DNA from: Allomyces macrogynus ATCC 38327
Taxonomy: Eukaryota; Blastocladiomycota; Blastocladiomycetes; Blastocladiales; Blastocladiaceae
Direction: 5' to 3'
Assembly (NCBI GenBank): GCA_000151295.1
Contig: GG745339.1
Location: forward strand, 1,030,305-1,063,777
Length of the DNA stretch: 33,473 nt
Under the pieces are notes generated by a model. The model did no database searches. It was not told the DNA's origin and was given only the letters and a program-made list of their open reading frames with translations. Of the stretch, positions 10,537-23,129 are shown in pieces (within the stretch, counting starts at the first letter, position 1; every line of letters starts with the position of its first letter). The position numbers and the translations under genes are program-made.

Positions 10537-13500
10537 TTAGACAATCGTCCCCGCCGCATCGTCGCGACGCGCCGCCGTCTCCTCGTCCTGCGCGAGCAAA
10601 TTCATGCCCGTCGCCGACGCGCCAAGCTGCGGGTGCAGGTGCGCGCCAACGCCATGCTTATCGAGCTGGCGGCGGTCGTGCCAGCGCAGGAACAACTTCA
10701 TGCACTCGGTGATGGTGATGTGCACCGCGAGCCCCGCAAGCACCTTGAGCCAGACGAACCCGTCGGGCCCCTCGAGCTCAAGCCACTTCGCGACGGGCGG
10801 GACGTAGACACCAATCAGCAGGCACGTGAGCGAAATGAGCACGGCGTAGACCATGGCGCGGTTACCAATCAGGCCAATCTTGAAGAGCGAGTGCGTCGTG
10901 GACCGCGAAATGAACCCTTGGAACAGCTGCATGAGCGTCAGGACCAGGAACGTTTCAGTGCGCGCCATGGTGAGCTGTTCCGGCACGGACGTCTCGTGGC
11001 CGTGGTCGTCGACCGCGGCACGCGCGTCGCCGACCTCGAGAATGTAGGTCGTGAACGAAATCAGCGTCATAGACAGCCCCTGCGTGAGAATCGAAATGAC
11101 GGCGTTGAAGTCGAGCACGGCAGCCGACGGGTCGCGCGGCGGGCGTTCCATGATATCGACTTCGGGCAACTCCACGCCCATGGCCATGGCCGGCGGCACG
11201 TCGGCGATAATGTTGGCAAACAAGATGACCATGGTCGTCAAGGGCAAATCGAGGTTGCACGCCGACGTCAGCAGCATCAGGCCGATTTCCGACGAGTTGC
11301 AGCTGAGCAGGTAAATGATGAACTTCTGGATGTTGTCAAACACGCGCCGACCCTCCTCGACGGCCACAACAATCGTCGTGAAGTTGTCGTTGGCCAAGAC
11401 AATGTCGGCGGCCTGCTTGGTGATTTCGGTGCCGCCAATGCCCATGGCCACGCCCACGTCGGCGGCCTTGATCGCGGGAGCGTCGTTGACACCGTCACCT
11501 GGAAATGAAATGGTCAAGAGTCAGCCTCACGCTGTAAGGTCCTCGACCTTTCGAAAGAGAAAAAAGACGGAACGCACCGGTCATGGCAGCTGAATGCCCC
11601 ATCTTCTGCAACGCCTTGACAATCTTGAGCTTGTTATCGGGTGAGACGCGGGCAAACACGTTCGGGAACGGGCTCAGCGACGCAATCTGCTCGTCCGAGA
11701 GCAAGTCGAGTTCGGCACCCCGAATCGCGCGGTTCTCGGCCGGATTACTCGGGTCCAAGATCGCCAATTCGTCGCAATCGCCGTCGCCGTGGCAATATGG
11801 TCGCCCGTGATCATGACCACCTTGATCCCGGCCGTCTTGCACATTTCGACCGGACTCGCGCACGCCCTTGCGCGGCGGATCAATCAGGCAATCAAACAGA
11901 CAAAACAAACCACTCGCACTCAATCGTGGCCGTATCCACATCACCGGACACGCGCGCACGGCGAAACCCGAGCACACGCAGACCCTTGGATGCCATGGCC
12001 GCGGACGCGTCGCTGATCGCGTTCATCATTTCGCCCTGGTCGATCGCGGCACCCGAACCACGCAGACCCGTGGCGCCGTCGTAGTGCTCGACGACACCGA
12101 CACATCGCTGCAAGACGGCCTCGGGCGCGCCCTTGGCGAGCACGAACCCGTTCCCTTCGTGCGTGTAGACGACACTCATCACCTTGCGGTCCGAATCAAA
12201 CGCATTCTCGCCAATCCGCGCCCACCCGTGCGCCTCGAAATGCTGTTTCGACCGCTGCGCCTTTTGTGAGGCCACGACCATGGCCACCTCGGTCGAGTCG
12301 CCAACAGCCTTCCAGGACCCGTCGTCCTGCTTGACGACGGCCGCGTTATTACACAGTGCCGTGACCATCATCGCGAGCTGCACCATCGGCGACTGCATTT
12401 CGGGCGCAACGTGGTTCCCTTGGCGGTCCGTGAGCTGGCCAACGTTCGGGTCGAGCACCGTCGACTCGGTGAACGCGTACCCGTGCTGGTCGGCGGTCCA
12501 CAGTTCCTGCGCGCCCATTTTCCCCTCGGTCAATGTCCCCGTCTTGTCGGAGCAGATGACCGTGACCGACCCCAACGTCTCGACCGACGGCAACTTGCGC
12601 ACGATCGCGGCCTGCTGCGCCATGCGGCGGACACCCAACGCCATGGTCACGGTCACGACGGCGACCAGACCTTCGGGAATGACCGACACGGCAAGCGAAA
12701 TGCCAACCTTGATCATTTGCACGACCTCGCGCTTCCACGCGAGCCCAATCACGACAACAAGCGCACAGAGCACAAACGAGAGCACGACCAGGATTTTCCC
12801 CAACTTCGCGAGCTTCCGTTGAATCGGGGTGATCACCGCGGGCGTCGCCGTGATCGCCGACGAAATCTTACCGACTTCCGTGCGCGCACCGGTCCGAACA
12901 ACAATCCCCTTACCACGGCCACGCGCAACCATGGTCGCCATAAACGCGTTGCCCTTGCAGTCGCCAAGGGGCATTCGGCGCGTCGACGACCGAATCGCGT
13001 CGGGCGACTTGAGGATCCCGATCGGCTCGCCCGTCAAAATGGCTTCAATCACCTCGAGCTGCGCCGACTCGGCAATACGCAAATCCGCGGGCACGGCATC
13101 GCCCTCTTCGAGAATGACCACGTCGCCGGGCACCAGTTCGACCGCATTAATTTCCTCGGTTTTCCCGTCGCGCAGGACGCGCGCCTTGGGCACGGTCAGG
13201 GACGCGAGGGCCTCGAGCGCCTTGTTGGCCTGGAATTCCTGCGAGAAGCCAATGACCACGTTGAGCACAACGACGACGAGCAGGACGATACCCGGGTCGG
13301 GCTCGCCAATGATGAATTCGACAATGGCCGCGATAATCAGGATAATGACCATGAAGTCGGTCAGCTGCGCGAAAATCATTTTCAGAATCGACGGTTTCGG
13401 CGGTTCCGGCAGGTCGTTTTTCCCATAGTGTTCGCGCAGCGCCGGGATGGCGTCGCTCGACAGGCCACTGTCGAGGTTGGTCTTGAACATGTAGATGACC

Positions 13501-14375
13501 TTTTTGATCGTGCGCTCAAAGTAGAGGTCTAGGTCGTTTGATCCAATCCGATTAGGTTCCCACGCAAACGGAAAACCAACCCCCGCATCGATTCGAACAT
13601 GGCAGCAAAACGTACCCGGCGGCGGGAACAAACGCTCCTTGGACGGCGCGAGCGTAGGCACGGCCAAATCGGCAAACTCGCGCAACGCCTTTTCCACGTC
13701 GTCAATCCCATCGCGCACGACCAGGTCCTTCCAATCGGCAAACTGCGGCGAGAGCGTTGGCAACAAGCGCACGGCGTGCACCGCCATTTGCTGCACTTCC
13801 TTGCCGGCATTCGATTTCACGCGCTTGTCGAGCCGCAAGTGGTGGCGCACGTCGGCGGCCGACTTGGCGGCGACAGCGAGTCGAAACTCCTCGACTTCTT
13901 CGAGAAACTCGACAAACAGGCAAAACGCCTCGTTGGCGACAACGGACAACCGCTTGAAGAGACCCTTGTCGTTGTCGCGGTGGCCCATGTTGAGTAAGAG
14001 CGCGTCGGCGAGCCGCTTCATGACGTCGGCGTCGAGCGAAGGCATCTTGCCGCCGCGGATCCGGTAGACCATCAGGTACCGCAACCCGGCCAGGACCTCG
14101 GCGGCGGTGATGTCCGGGTTGGTCGCAATGTCGAACAGGTCCTGGACATGGATGGAGACGAGGTGTTCGATGCTATCGACGACGATGGGGACCGGATGGG
14201 TGAGTTTGGTGCAGAGGAGAGCGAAACAGCAAGGTCGCCGAGAATCTCGCAGCAACGGCAACAGCCTCGGCGCCGCGCGCACGCTGAGGAGCAACACGTA
14301 CGAGGCCTTGCCGTCAATGGCGCGTAGCGAAACGACTTCTTGCGACGGCGACAGGAGCGGGGCGCCGACAGCCAT
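10537..14375 (-). CDS. Type II P-type cation-transporting ATPase (ENA/IID-like) with N-terminal extension; frame breaks
   Basis: The enzyme would pump a cation (Na+, K+ or Ca2+) across a membrane using an aspartyl-phosphate intermediate. Catalytic landmarks are the actuator motif LTGEP (usual form TGES), the transmembrane-4 motif SVIPEGL, phosphorylation site ICSDKTGTLT, nucleotide-binding VLAKGAPE, MITGDH (in a shifted frame) and hinge GDGVNDAPA. C-terminal membrane helices follow. Exons: 14375-13616, 13528-11578 and 11498-10537. Introns 13615-13529 and 11577-11499 fit cleanly. About 250 residues precede the cation-ATPase N domain; they are helical and charged and not typical of the family. 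Three one-base frame changes lie near 11893-11912, 11849-11853 and 11766-11769. Correcting them by one base each gives about 1223 residues ending in TAA. They may be sequencing errors or recent decay. The LTGEP box and IPEGL make me favour ENA-like, but IIA/IIC relatives are possible. The start ATG is inferred; further ATGs occur in the open frame upstream. Confidence 0.88.
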
Positions 14376-15417
14376 TCCAGACGGTGGGAGCGATGCGGGG
14401 GAGAATGGGGCGGATTGGCAAGGTCGATGACAGACTGGGAGCGCGCGGGGGAGCGGAGAGAGAGAGAGGGCGAAACGCTTGGCGCGCGCCAAGAAAATAG
14501 CCGCGCGTGGGCGGAGGGGGGCGCCAGGGTAAGCGTGCGTGCTTGCTGGGTTGGTTGGTGTCCTTGTCGACTTGCTGGAGCTTGGGCGAACACAAGGCGC
14601 GGGTGATGGCAAGGCAGCCGCGAGCGGATTGCGCCGAGTTGTCGGCAGTGGCGCGCTCTGCTGACGCCCGGACGGTCCTTGGCTGCAGCGAGGGGAGGGC
14701 AGGAAATGAACTGGGCGTGCGCCGTGCTGGGAGAGAACATGCGCGATCAGATCTCTGGCGGTGCTGCAGCGGCAAAGCTTTGGGCAGGGACGCCCCCTGT
14801 TTTGTTCCAGAAGCACCGATGGAACAGTGGACGTGACAGATCGACCACGCGACCGCGGCGCAACAGGCGTCTCCTGCCTCGCTGCCGGCTTCCTTTCAGC
14901 GCGCCTGTGCACCTGGTGCCGCTCGGCCGCGTCGGCTGCCGCGTCTCCTCGCAGCGCCTTCATTTCCGCATCCAACCTCAGCAGCAGAGCGAGCCGGGGC
15001 TGTCCTGGAGAGGCCCTTGATGGCGTCCAGTACGGCCCGCTCCGTCACGGTCGGATGGCGCGGGACCATGACCGCTCGCTGCGTCCGTCGGCCACGCTGC
15101 GCGCCGTGCCATTTGTCCGCCGTCGTGGCGGGCATTTCCCGGCATTTCAAGTCGACGTTGGAGGGTAAATACCTGTTCCCGGCAGACGGGGCGAAGGTAC
15201 ACGTCTGTTCAGGCAAATGCGATAAATTGATGGCCGGCCCGCGGATGGAGAGCACAATGCCACAATCAATCATCCTGCAGACGTTGCAACGCGTCCTCTC
15301 GCCTCCTCTCGCACGAGTCTCCACCCGCTCGACCCCGCTCGACCCCGCTCGACCCGCTGCAACCTGATCCAACTTGAACCAAAAGCTGATACCCGACCCG
15401 CAACTTCAACGGCAACC
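14376..15417. promoter_or_regulatory. Divergent intergenic region with a doubtful small minus-strand ORF
   Basis: About 1 kb separates the divergent ATPase and methyltransferase genes and should contain both promoters. On the minus strand, a stretch starting at an ATG near 15148 reads MPATTADKWHG... and VTERAVLDAIKGLSRTAPAR. After about 14995 a different frame gives a helical, charged stretch (LRLDAEMKALRGD, then AERHQVHRRAERK). One indel or a missed tiny intron would join them. No family is recognised. It may be a small gene or chance in GC-rich sequence. Confidence 0.3.
15326..15359. repeat. Short tandem repeat, unit GCTCGACCCC
   Basis: Three and a part copies of the 10-mer GCTCGACCCC lie side by side, about 60 bp upstream of the methyltransferase start codon. 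They could be in the 5' leader or promoter. No function can be read from them. Confidence 0.8.
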
Positions 15418-16336
15418 ATGTCCACTGGTCACCGTCACGATGACAGCGGTCTGACGCGACGCACAACCAGCGCGACCAGCCGAGGCTCGCAACACGACAA
15501 CAGCGCCGACCCCGAGCCCGTCACGGTCGAGCACGATGGCACGCGCATCTACGCGCCCAAACTCGACAAGCTCAAGCTGCTCTTTACCGTCGTGCTGCTC
15601 GCCTACACGGTGCGCGTATGCCTGCCACCGCAAGATGCCGTGCCCGAGGGCGAGGCTGCGCTCAAGCACGAGCAGGTCGCGCCCGATGTCGAAGGGTCGC
15701 TCCAGGACAGGTTTGTGTCTGGTTGGCTGCAAACGGTGGCGAGTGGCATCCATCGACTGACTCCGCGGCTGTTCATTGCACAGCTACGTCAACGACATGA
15801 TGATCCTCATGTTCACCTACAGCGCGTCGCTCGCACTCGGTCTCGCCCTCCTCGCCGCGCTCGTCCCTCTCCACCTCGCGTGGGTCCCATACGGCGTCCC
15901 GCTCGCGCGCCTGCGCCGGTTCCTGCTGGGCTACCGCCCGCCGCTCTGCTCCCCGCTCTACCAACCTCTCACGGCCAACGAAGTGACCATGTCGGTCGTG
16001 TGCCTTTTCGGGGCGTACTTGCGCCTCTGGTCGTTCGCGACGCTCGCCGACCACTTCACCTACGCGGTGCGCATCTTTGCCGACCACCAGCTGATCACGG
16101 CGGGGCCCTACGCGTACCTCGCGCACCCGAGCTACACGGGACTAGGACTGGCCGTGGTCGGGTACCTGTATATGGTCGGGCTGCGCGGGTGGCGGCTCGG
16201 TCTGGTGGCAGTCGTTGCACTGGCTGCGACGTATGCGCGGATCGTCGACGAGGAGGTTGCACTGCGCGGCAAGTTTGGCGAGCAGTGGGACGCGTACCTT
16301 GCGCAGCGGTGGCGGCTCGTGCCCATGGTGTGGTGA
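15418..16336 (+). CDS. Protein-S-isoprenylcysteine O-methyltransferase (Ste14/ICMT)
   Basis: This family methylates the C-terminal prenylcysteine of CAAX proteins such as Ras and fungal mating factors, using S-adenosylmethionine, in the ER membrane. Exon 1 is 15418-15710; intron 15711-15783 (GTTTGT...CACAG) restores LQDSYVNDMM; exon 2 ends at TGA 16334-16336. The product has 281 residues. After a hydrophilic N-terminus of about 45 residues, hydrophobic segments alternate with loops. The diagnostic ICMT C-terminus is present: GPYAYLAHPSYTGL, then the EE pair in VDEEVALRGKFGEQWDAYL. Length is near the usual 240-290. The proposed start is the first ATG in frame after a pyrimidine-rich leader. 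The gene diverges from the P-type ATPase, with no apparent functional link. Confidence 0.9.
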
Positions 16337-16433
16337 TGCGAGGTTGAAGCGGGCTCGCGACGCGCGCGCGCGCGCGCTGGTCGTAGCGTGTCGAAGTGGA
16401 TTGGCGAGGACGGCGGTCACGGACTCGGATGAC

Positions 16434-16528
16434 GCTCGCCCGTGGTGGGCGAGTAAGTGGATTATCCATTACAGATCTCGGTTTTGATTTTTTTTTTTTC
16501 CTTTTTAAGGGCACCTGGAATCGCAAAG
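16434..16528 (+). repeat. Imperfect repeat copy 1 with terminal inverted repeat
   Basis: The copy begins with the hairpin-forming pair GCTCGCCC / GGGCGAG around a 4-nt loop. It continues with GGATTATCCATTACAGATC, a T-rich stretch (with a long T run) and GGAATCGCAAAG. It matches the copy at 16586-16666 at both ends and in the middle. The length difference lies mainly in the T run. Confidence 0.75.
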
Positions 16529-16585
16529 ACATCGCCAATGCTTGCTCCGAGCAGCCCGAACAAGAGTGCCAAGCACTCAGGGAAT

Positions 16586-16666
16586 GCTCGCCCGAGGAGG
16601 GCGAGCAAGAAGATTACCCATTTACAGATCGTGGCTTTGATTTGTTGTCCACTTGGAATCGCAAAG
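16586..16666 (+). repeat. Imperfect repeat copy 2 with terminal inverted repeat
   Basis: This copy starts with GCTCGCCC / GGGCGAGC around the loop GAGG. It continues with GATTACCCATTTACAGATC, GGCTTTGATTTG and TGGAATCGCAAAG. It is a direct repeat of 16434-16528. The pair could be a small mobile element or a local duplication. Confidence 0.75.
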
Positions 16667-17216
16667 CAAGACGATGGCCTCGTCGACTGCACAAACATCA
16701 CCAGGGTTCTGGGCATGGCCAGGTTCAAACATTTTGTGTGTTGCGGTGGGCAGCATCACACCTTTTTGTTCACTCGAGGACGCACAAGATGCGGTGGGCT
16801 CTCATCATTTTGAACTCCCCTGTTGATCAAACCAGATGTTGGCCAAACCAGCACCACCTCCAAAATCATTTCATTCGACCGCTTCCCAGCCGCTTGACCG
16901 GCCAGCAACTCCCCGCAAAATGACGAGGATCAATGTTTTCCGCAACCTCAAGAGCACGCTGACCGTCGTCACGCGCAGCAATTCGATCCGGGTCCGTCCA
17001 CCAAGGCCAGCACCACCGAACCGGCCAGCCTTCCCATCAGAGCGAGCCTCAAGCTGCAGAAAATATGATATCGGCTCGCCCGCATTCTTTGCAATTATAC
17101 AGCGGGAACCGTTGTGCTGGTCGGCCGGCCGGTCGGAAATTCCGCCATGACCTCGCCTTCCACATTGGGCTGACCGCCGTGCACCCCCCACTGCACCCGC
17201 AATTTAGGCCAAGGAA

Positions 17217-17630
17217 ATGCAAACCCTCCCTCTGAACCTTCGCCCGCCGACGTTCCGTCCCGACCACTGGACCAAAGTCCTCTCTCTGACCGGTTTCTCG
17301 ACCGACGAGCACGCCGACCGCGCGCTCGGCAAGATCAAGGCCTACGACCTCCCCATCCCGCGTGACCACCGTGCCAAGGGCTACGACCCCGTCAAGGGCA
17401 AGATCTTGGCCGTGGCCAAGGCGCTCGACGAAGTGAAGGCGCGCGGCGCGCGGTTGCCGCCTCTGACGGCGCAGTGGGAGCGGCTCGACTTGAAGGATGT
17501 GGTCAAGGACCAGCAACTGCTGTGGCCCGCCGAAGTCACGCACCAGGTGATCCCGACCAAGACGCCCGCGTATGCGAAGCGAATTGATGCGGCGTGGGGC
17601 GAGAAGGCAATGTCGCCGGCGCTGCAGTAA
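17217..17630 (+). CDS. Small unrecognised protein, 137 residues, single exon
   Basis: No family is recognised. The frame runs from ATG 17217 to TAA 17628-17630. The sequence is non-repetitive and protein-like: a Pro-rich start (LRPPTFRPDHWTKVL), then an amphipathic region with GKIKAYDLPIPRDH and ILAVAKALDEVKARG, and the WERLDLKDVVKDQQ segment near the C-terminus. There is no signal peptide and no membrane helix. Its size and basic/aromatic character would suit a mitochondrial ribosomal or assembly protein, but this is a guess from composition. The 5' side has a TTTAG 12 bp before the ATG, so an upstream exon is possible. It converges with the CDK gene. Confidence 0.65.
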   Translation: MQTLPLNLRPPTFRPDHWTKVLSLTGFSTDEHADRALGKIKAYDLPIPRDHRAKGYDPVKGKILAVAKALDEVKARGARLPPLTAQWERLDLKDVVKDQQLLWPAEVTHQVIPTKTPAYAKRIDAAWGEKAMSPALQ

Positions 17631-18085
17631 GGAAAAGACGGGGTGGAGAGGGTATTGTTTCGTAGTCTCAGCCATTCAGGATTCACAAGCGGTGCGTGCG
17701 CGCGAAGAGGGAGAGAGTGGGTTCCGTGAAGGTGCAAATGTATTTCATGACACACGCCAACCAGACGCCCCACCAAGCGCCAGGATCAGACCAACGAAAG
17801 GAAGCAAAGCAAAAGAAAACCAGAGCCGGGAAAAAAGCTGGACCCAAGAAATCGAACAGGCAGGAAGGGCATGATAAAGCAGCAGTATCCACGACATTTG
17901 CGCAAAAGGGGAAGGGAGGGGACAGGCCACCAAACAAAACCATATCAAAGCAACGAAATAACACACAAGGCGGACCCACCAACCCCAAAAATGCAATCTC
18001 CATCAAGGGCGCGCGAGCGCGTGTGCGACACGGTCGCTCAACCGCTTCGGGCACGACACGCGGAACCAACATACGACCGACGGGC
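17631..18085. other. Convergent intergenic region
   Basis: This is 455 bp between the ends of the small gene and the CDK gene. It is A-rich on the plus strand from about 17790 to 17960, that is, T-rich in the sense of the CDK transcript. It is probably 3' UTR sequence. I see no gene or repeat. Confidence 0.45.
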
Positions 18086-19625
<1,540 letters not shown>

Positions 19626-20063
19626 GGTGCGGGCGGGATTGGCGGCAACGGCTGCAGAGAAAAGAGTCCGAGCGAGTGACCGAGGTCAGCCGGGGACCGA
19701 GGAAGTCAAGGGCGACGGCCAGCAAAGCGGGCCGAGGCGGTCGGAAGAGGGTCGAGGTCGCTCCGCCAGCAGGGTGCAGCAAGTTTTGGGCCAGGACACG
19801 CACTGGCGTCGATGGAAAAGGGTACGCCGCGGTGTCGGGCGTCGTCGTCGAGACGATGCGAAGACTCTAGAATCAGCACGTGGTGGCGAGCAGAACAGCA
19901 GACCGCGTCTTTGCTGATCACCTCTTGTCCCGTCTCGACAACGATTTCTGCATTTACCGTGACTCGCGCAACGAATTAACGGCCAACCAATACCACCAAC
20001 TGCCCCGCAACTCGCTGCAAATAGTTTCCGTCGAATCGGGCAACCGATTGATATCCATCGACC
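19626..20063. promoter_or_regulatory. Divergent promoter region between CDK1 and the MYCBPAP-like gene
   Basis: This 438 bp spacer separates the two start codons. The ORF-like stretches seen on the plus strand have no protein character. No TATA box is evident. Shared control is possible from the geometry but is not shown by the sequence. Confidence 0.4.
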
Positions 20064-23000
20064 ATGGCCGCGCCCGCTACCCTGGCCGCACCCGAGCTCG
20101 ACTCGGACGTGCTCTTTGCCGCGCCGTTTCCGACTGCCGAGCCCCCACCGACGCACGCTGCTCTACGGCGTCCCTCGTGCGAGCCGATTAACTCTGCTCG
20201 AGCCTCGGCAACGTCGGACTCGTTGGCGCGGTTGGCAACGTCGTCGCCGCGCGCTCTATCGCGTCCAACGTCTTCCCTGCACGAATACATCCACCACCAT
20301 CATCATGCCGTCTCGGGCCAGTTATTGGAGGACGCGGCCAAGTGGCCGCATTCGGAGCGACTCCCGCCGACGCCGACGCTTCTCTACGGCGATTTCCGTA
20401 CGACCCGGTCTTTGAGCGCGTAGCATGGGGTGGGGGCACGCCGGTGGATGGTAGTCGGGTGGAGAGCCGCGACGGTGATCCGAGGCCCACATTGTTTCGA
20501 AATTTCCTGTACAAATGCGCTTTTTGCAGGTGGAGTGTACAGGTCGGTATTGGGATTGACCGCTTTGCGATCCAGAAGCTTGCGCCAGGAGCGAGCGCTG
20601 TGCAACTGGCAGCGACATAGCTTTGGCTAGGTCAAGACGGAGTAGCACTTGGCAAGCCGGGTGGGCAAGGTGCGCCCGTTCGTTTCCTGGATTCCGCATG
20701 CGTCAACGACTCGATTGCTCAAAACACGTGAGCGCGTAGTGGCCCGAGGAGCTTCTGATGGCGCGTATCAACGAGTTCCGCCAGTTTATGGGAGGGCGCG
20801 AGCTCGTTGAGGAGGCCATCAAGGTGCTCGATGCCAACTACGATTTTTGGATGACCGGATTGAGCATTGGACACGAACTGCTCGGTCTGAATCTCCCACT
20901 CCCTCGCTGGGGGCCGCGCAGCTGTGTTTCTGTACCCTTGATTGTGTGGTCATCCGCCTGCTTTTTCGACTGAATTATGCATGTTGTTTTTGCATCGAGC
21001 GCGTCATTCGTCCCGACTAAGGCCGTCCCGGCGCACCCGCACACGGCCCATCGCACGGCGAGCAAGCCTACCTGGTGAGCCGCAAGCGGCAATTGCGCAC
21101 GGCCAAGGCATACCTGGACCCGACCGTCGTGTCCTCGCACCTCGAGCCCATGGCCGTGATCGGCACCAGCGTCTCCTCCTCTCTCGGCCACCAGCAGAAA
21201 CAGCTGCTCGACCGCCTACACCAGTTGTGGCCCGACACGGGTGTCGCTGAACCCGCTGAAATGCAGCCTGACGCTCCACCTTGCCCACCGTCGATGACCG
21301 GGCCCGAGTCGATTGTCTTGGACGTGACGCTCGGCACGGCTTCGCTCTCATTTGAGAGCGTTGTGCATGAAGTGACGGGGTCGGTCGTGACGCTCTACAA
21401 TCGCGGTGACGTGGCCGTGCATTTTTCCTGGGAGCGGCAGCCGCCGCGCGCGTTCCCGGGTTCTGGCACGACGCCGGCACCCACGGCGTCGGCGTCGACG
21501 TTTTACTTTCCGGTCGTGCGGGGCGTGTTGCTGCCGCGGTCGGCGTTTGATTTCCACGTTATTTTCAAGGTGATGCGGCCGGGCGTGTACGTCGAGGACT
21601 GGACGATCAGGACGAGACCGGACGTGCAGGGATTGACGCTGCGGCTCGACGTATGCGGCAGAAAATCAAGGTCTTGAAGGGGACACGCCGCTCACGTCGT
21701 ATTATAGGATCTTCACGCAACCCGATACGCTGTAACCGGCGCGCGAGTAGTTTGTGCGCGAGCTGACGTGAAAAGCGTACACATCTCGCGTGCTGACGCC
21801 GTCGATCCTGGACGACTACTCACCAAGGTTTCTTGTTCTTTCTTTCCAGCGCGCACCATGCCGCCAAGTCGGCCGTCGACACCATTCTCAACAACGCCTG
21901 GGAAACGCTCGCGTTCCGGTCATCACTGCGTCCATTCAACGCGGCCGCGCACCGGTTCTACCAGGCCAATGCCGAATTCGATGTGCGTGATTCGAGCCCA
22001 TTTTCCACGCGCGCTCATACTCCACCCACCTCACTCGCGATCACGCCCTCCAGATCCTCTGGTCCCCCTTGCTCGTCGCCGACCTCACCGACCTGCACGC
22101 ACGCATTACGCACGCTATGCAAGTCCCCGCGACCCCCTTCTCCGGCTCTATCCGGGACCTCTACGCGCTGACCGACTTCCTCATCGTTGTTGACGCGCGC
22201 AAATCAGCCCTGCACGACCTGAACGCGATTCTCGTCCGCGCACCGGACCTCTCACCGCCGAGGGCATTCCATGGCGTGCGCGCTGCCGTCGTCAACCTGT
22301 GCGACGCCGTTGGCGATATTGCGGTTCAGACCCGGACGGCGCTCGCGAAAACCCTGCTCGACCGGCCATGCACGCGCAAGTTTGCCGCGGATGCGGAAAT
22401 GCATGCGGCAGCGGATGCCGAGGCGCAGGCGGCGCTCGCGGAGGCGGTGGCCGCGGCTGCTGCGGTGCCGGGTACGTTGTGTTTGCGAGTTGCAGCAGCG
22501 TGGGGTGGACTGACCGAAGGGGTTGCGAGTTGTAGGTGGAAAGAACGTGCCGGGCGCTGATAAGAAGGGACTCGACAAGAAGGGTGCGGCGGTACGTGCT
22601 CGAATGCAACGCCGCATTGCTACTCGAGCGCCAGCGAGTAACCTTCCCGTCGTCGCCACGTAGGTCGGCAAGGACACGACCAAGAGTGCAGCACCCGGCG
22701 GCGGCACCGGCGCAGCGGCCAAGGGCGCGGCGGGCAAGGGCGCCAAGGCAAACACCTGCCGCTGCGGCGGCGGCTGGGGGCAAGGGGAAATGTACGATCT
22801 CCATCCCTTCAAGTTTCGCAACGGATGCGCGACTGACGCGCACGCAGCCGAGGATCCGTCGGCGCTCGGGCTCAGCCTCACGTCGTCGGTGGGTCTCCCA
22901 GCCGCGGACGCGGCCATGGACGCGCCCGAGACGTGGCCACCCAAGAGGCACGCGCTCGAGCAGCATTACCGCGAGCACCTACACGATGTGGTACGCGACT

Positions 23001-23129
23001 TGACGGCAGATTCCGGGCGGCCAGGGACCGTGACTGACGCTCGAACTGGTTTAGGTGGCCGACGAAGTGCGCAGCGCGTTGGATTGGATTGGACTGCTTG
23101 TGCTGGGCGAGCACTCGTTTTCGGATTGA
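20064..23129 (+). CDS. MYCBPAP-like axonemal (central apparatus) protein, multi-exon
   Basis: Family role: MYCBP-associated protein is a conserved cilium/flagellum protein assigned to the central apparatus. From 20740 on the exons join in phase to 613 residues: 20740-20923, 21022-21670, 21850-21982, 22054-22471, 22536-22591, 22664-22990 and 23055-23129 (TGA). Conserved features are WPEELLM, ELVEEAIKVLDANYDFW, the immunoglobulin-like module around SLSFESVVHEVTGSVVTLYN, FYFPVVRGVLLPRSAFDFHVIFK and TIRTRPDVQG, a Lys/Gly-rich linker, and the C-terminal HYREHLHDV helix. The N-terminal part probably starts at ATG 20064 and reads to about 20340 with a His run (HEYIHHHHHAV). I could not fix the exon join between 20340 and 20740; another open stretch lies at 20342-20620. 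The 179-nt intron 21671-21849 is long for this window and contains a stop-broken stretch that looks like a family segment. The identity is good; the 5' model is weak. Confidence 0.72.

Larger units (their letters stand above)
16337..17216. other. Gene-free spacer with duplicated palindromic repeat
   Basis: I find no credible gene in these 880 bp. It contains a CG dinucleotide run (about 16360-16376), a T-rich run at 16487-16506, and the two repeat copies listed separately. The 3' half (16830-17216) has short open stretches on both strands, but none has a recognisable domain or a clear start. Confidence 0.5.

Noticed and set aside
14376..14975. Extension of the P-type ATPase N-terminus to 14975
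   Set aside because: The frame stays open but is Pro/Ser/Arg-rich with little protein character, and it would run deep into the shared promoter region. The ATG at 14375 is preferred.
16340..16380. CG-dinucleotide run as a Z-DNA or regulatory element
   Set aside because: It is short and common in GC-rich DNA; nothing else supports a role.
21640..21850. Reassigned or read-through stop codons in the MYCBPAP-like gene
   Set aside because: All three stop types occur in the stretch and are normal terminators elsewhere in the window; an in-phase GT-AG intron removes them.
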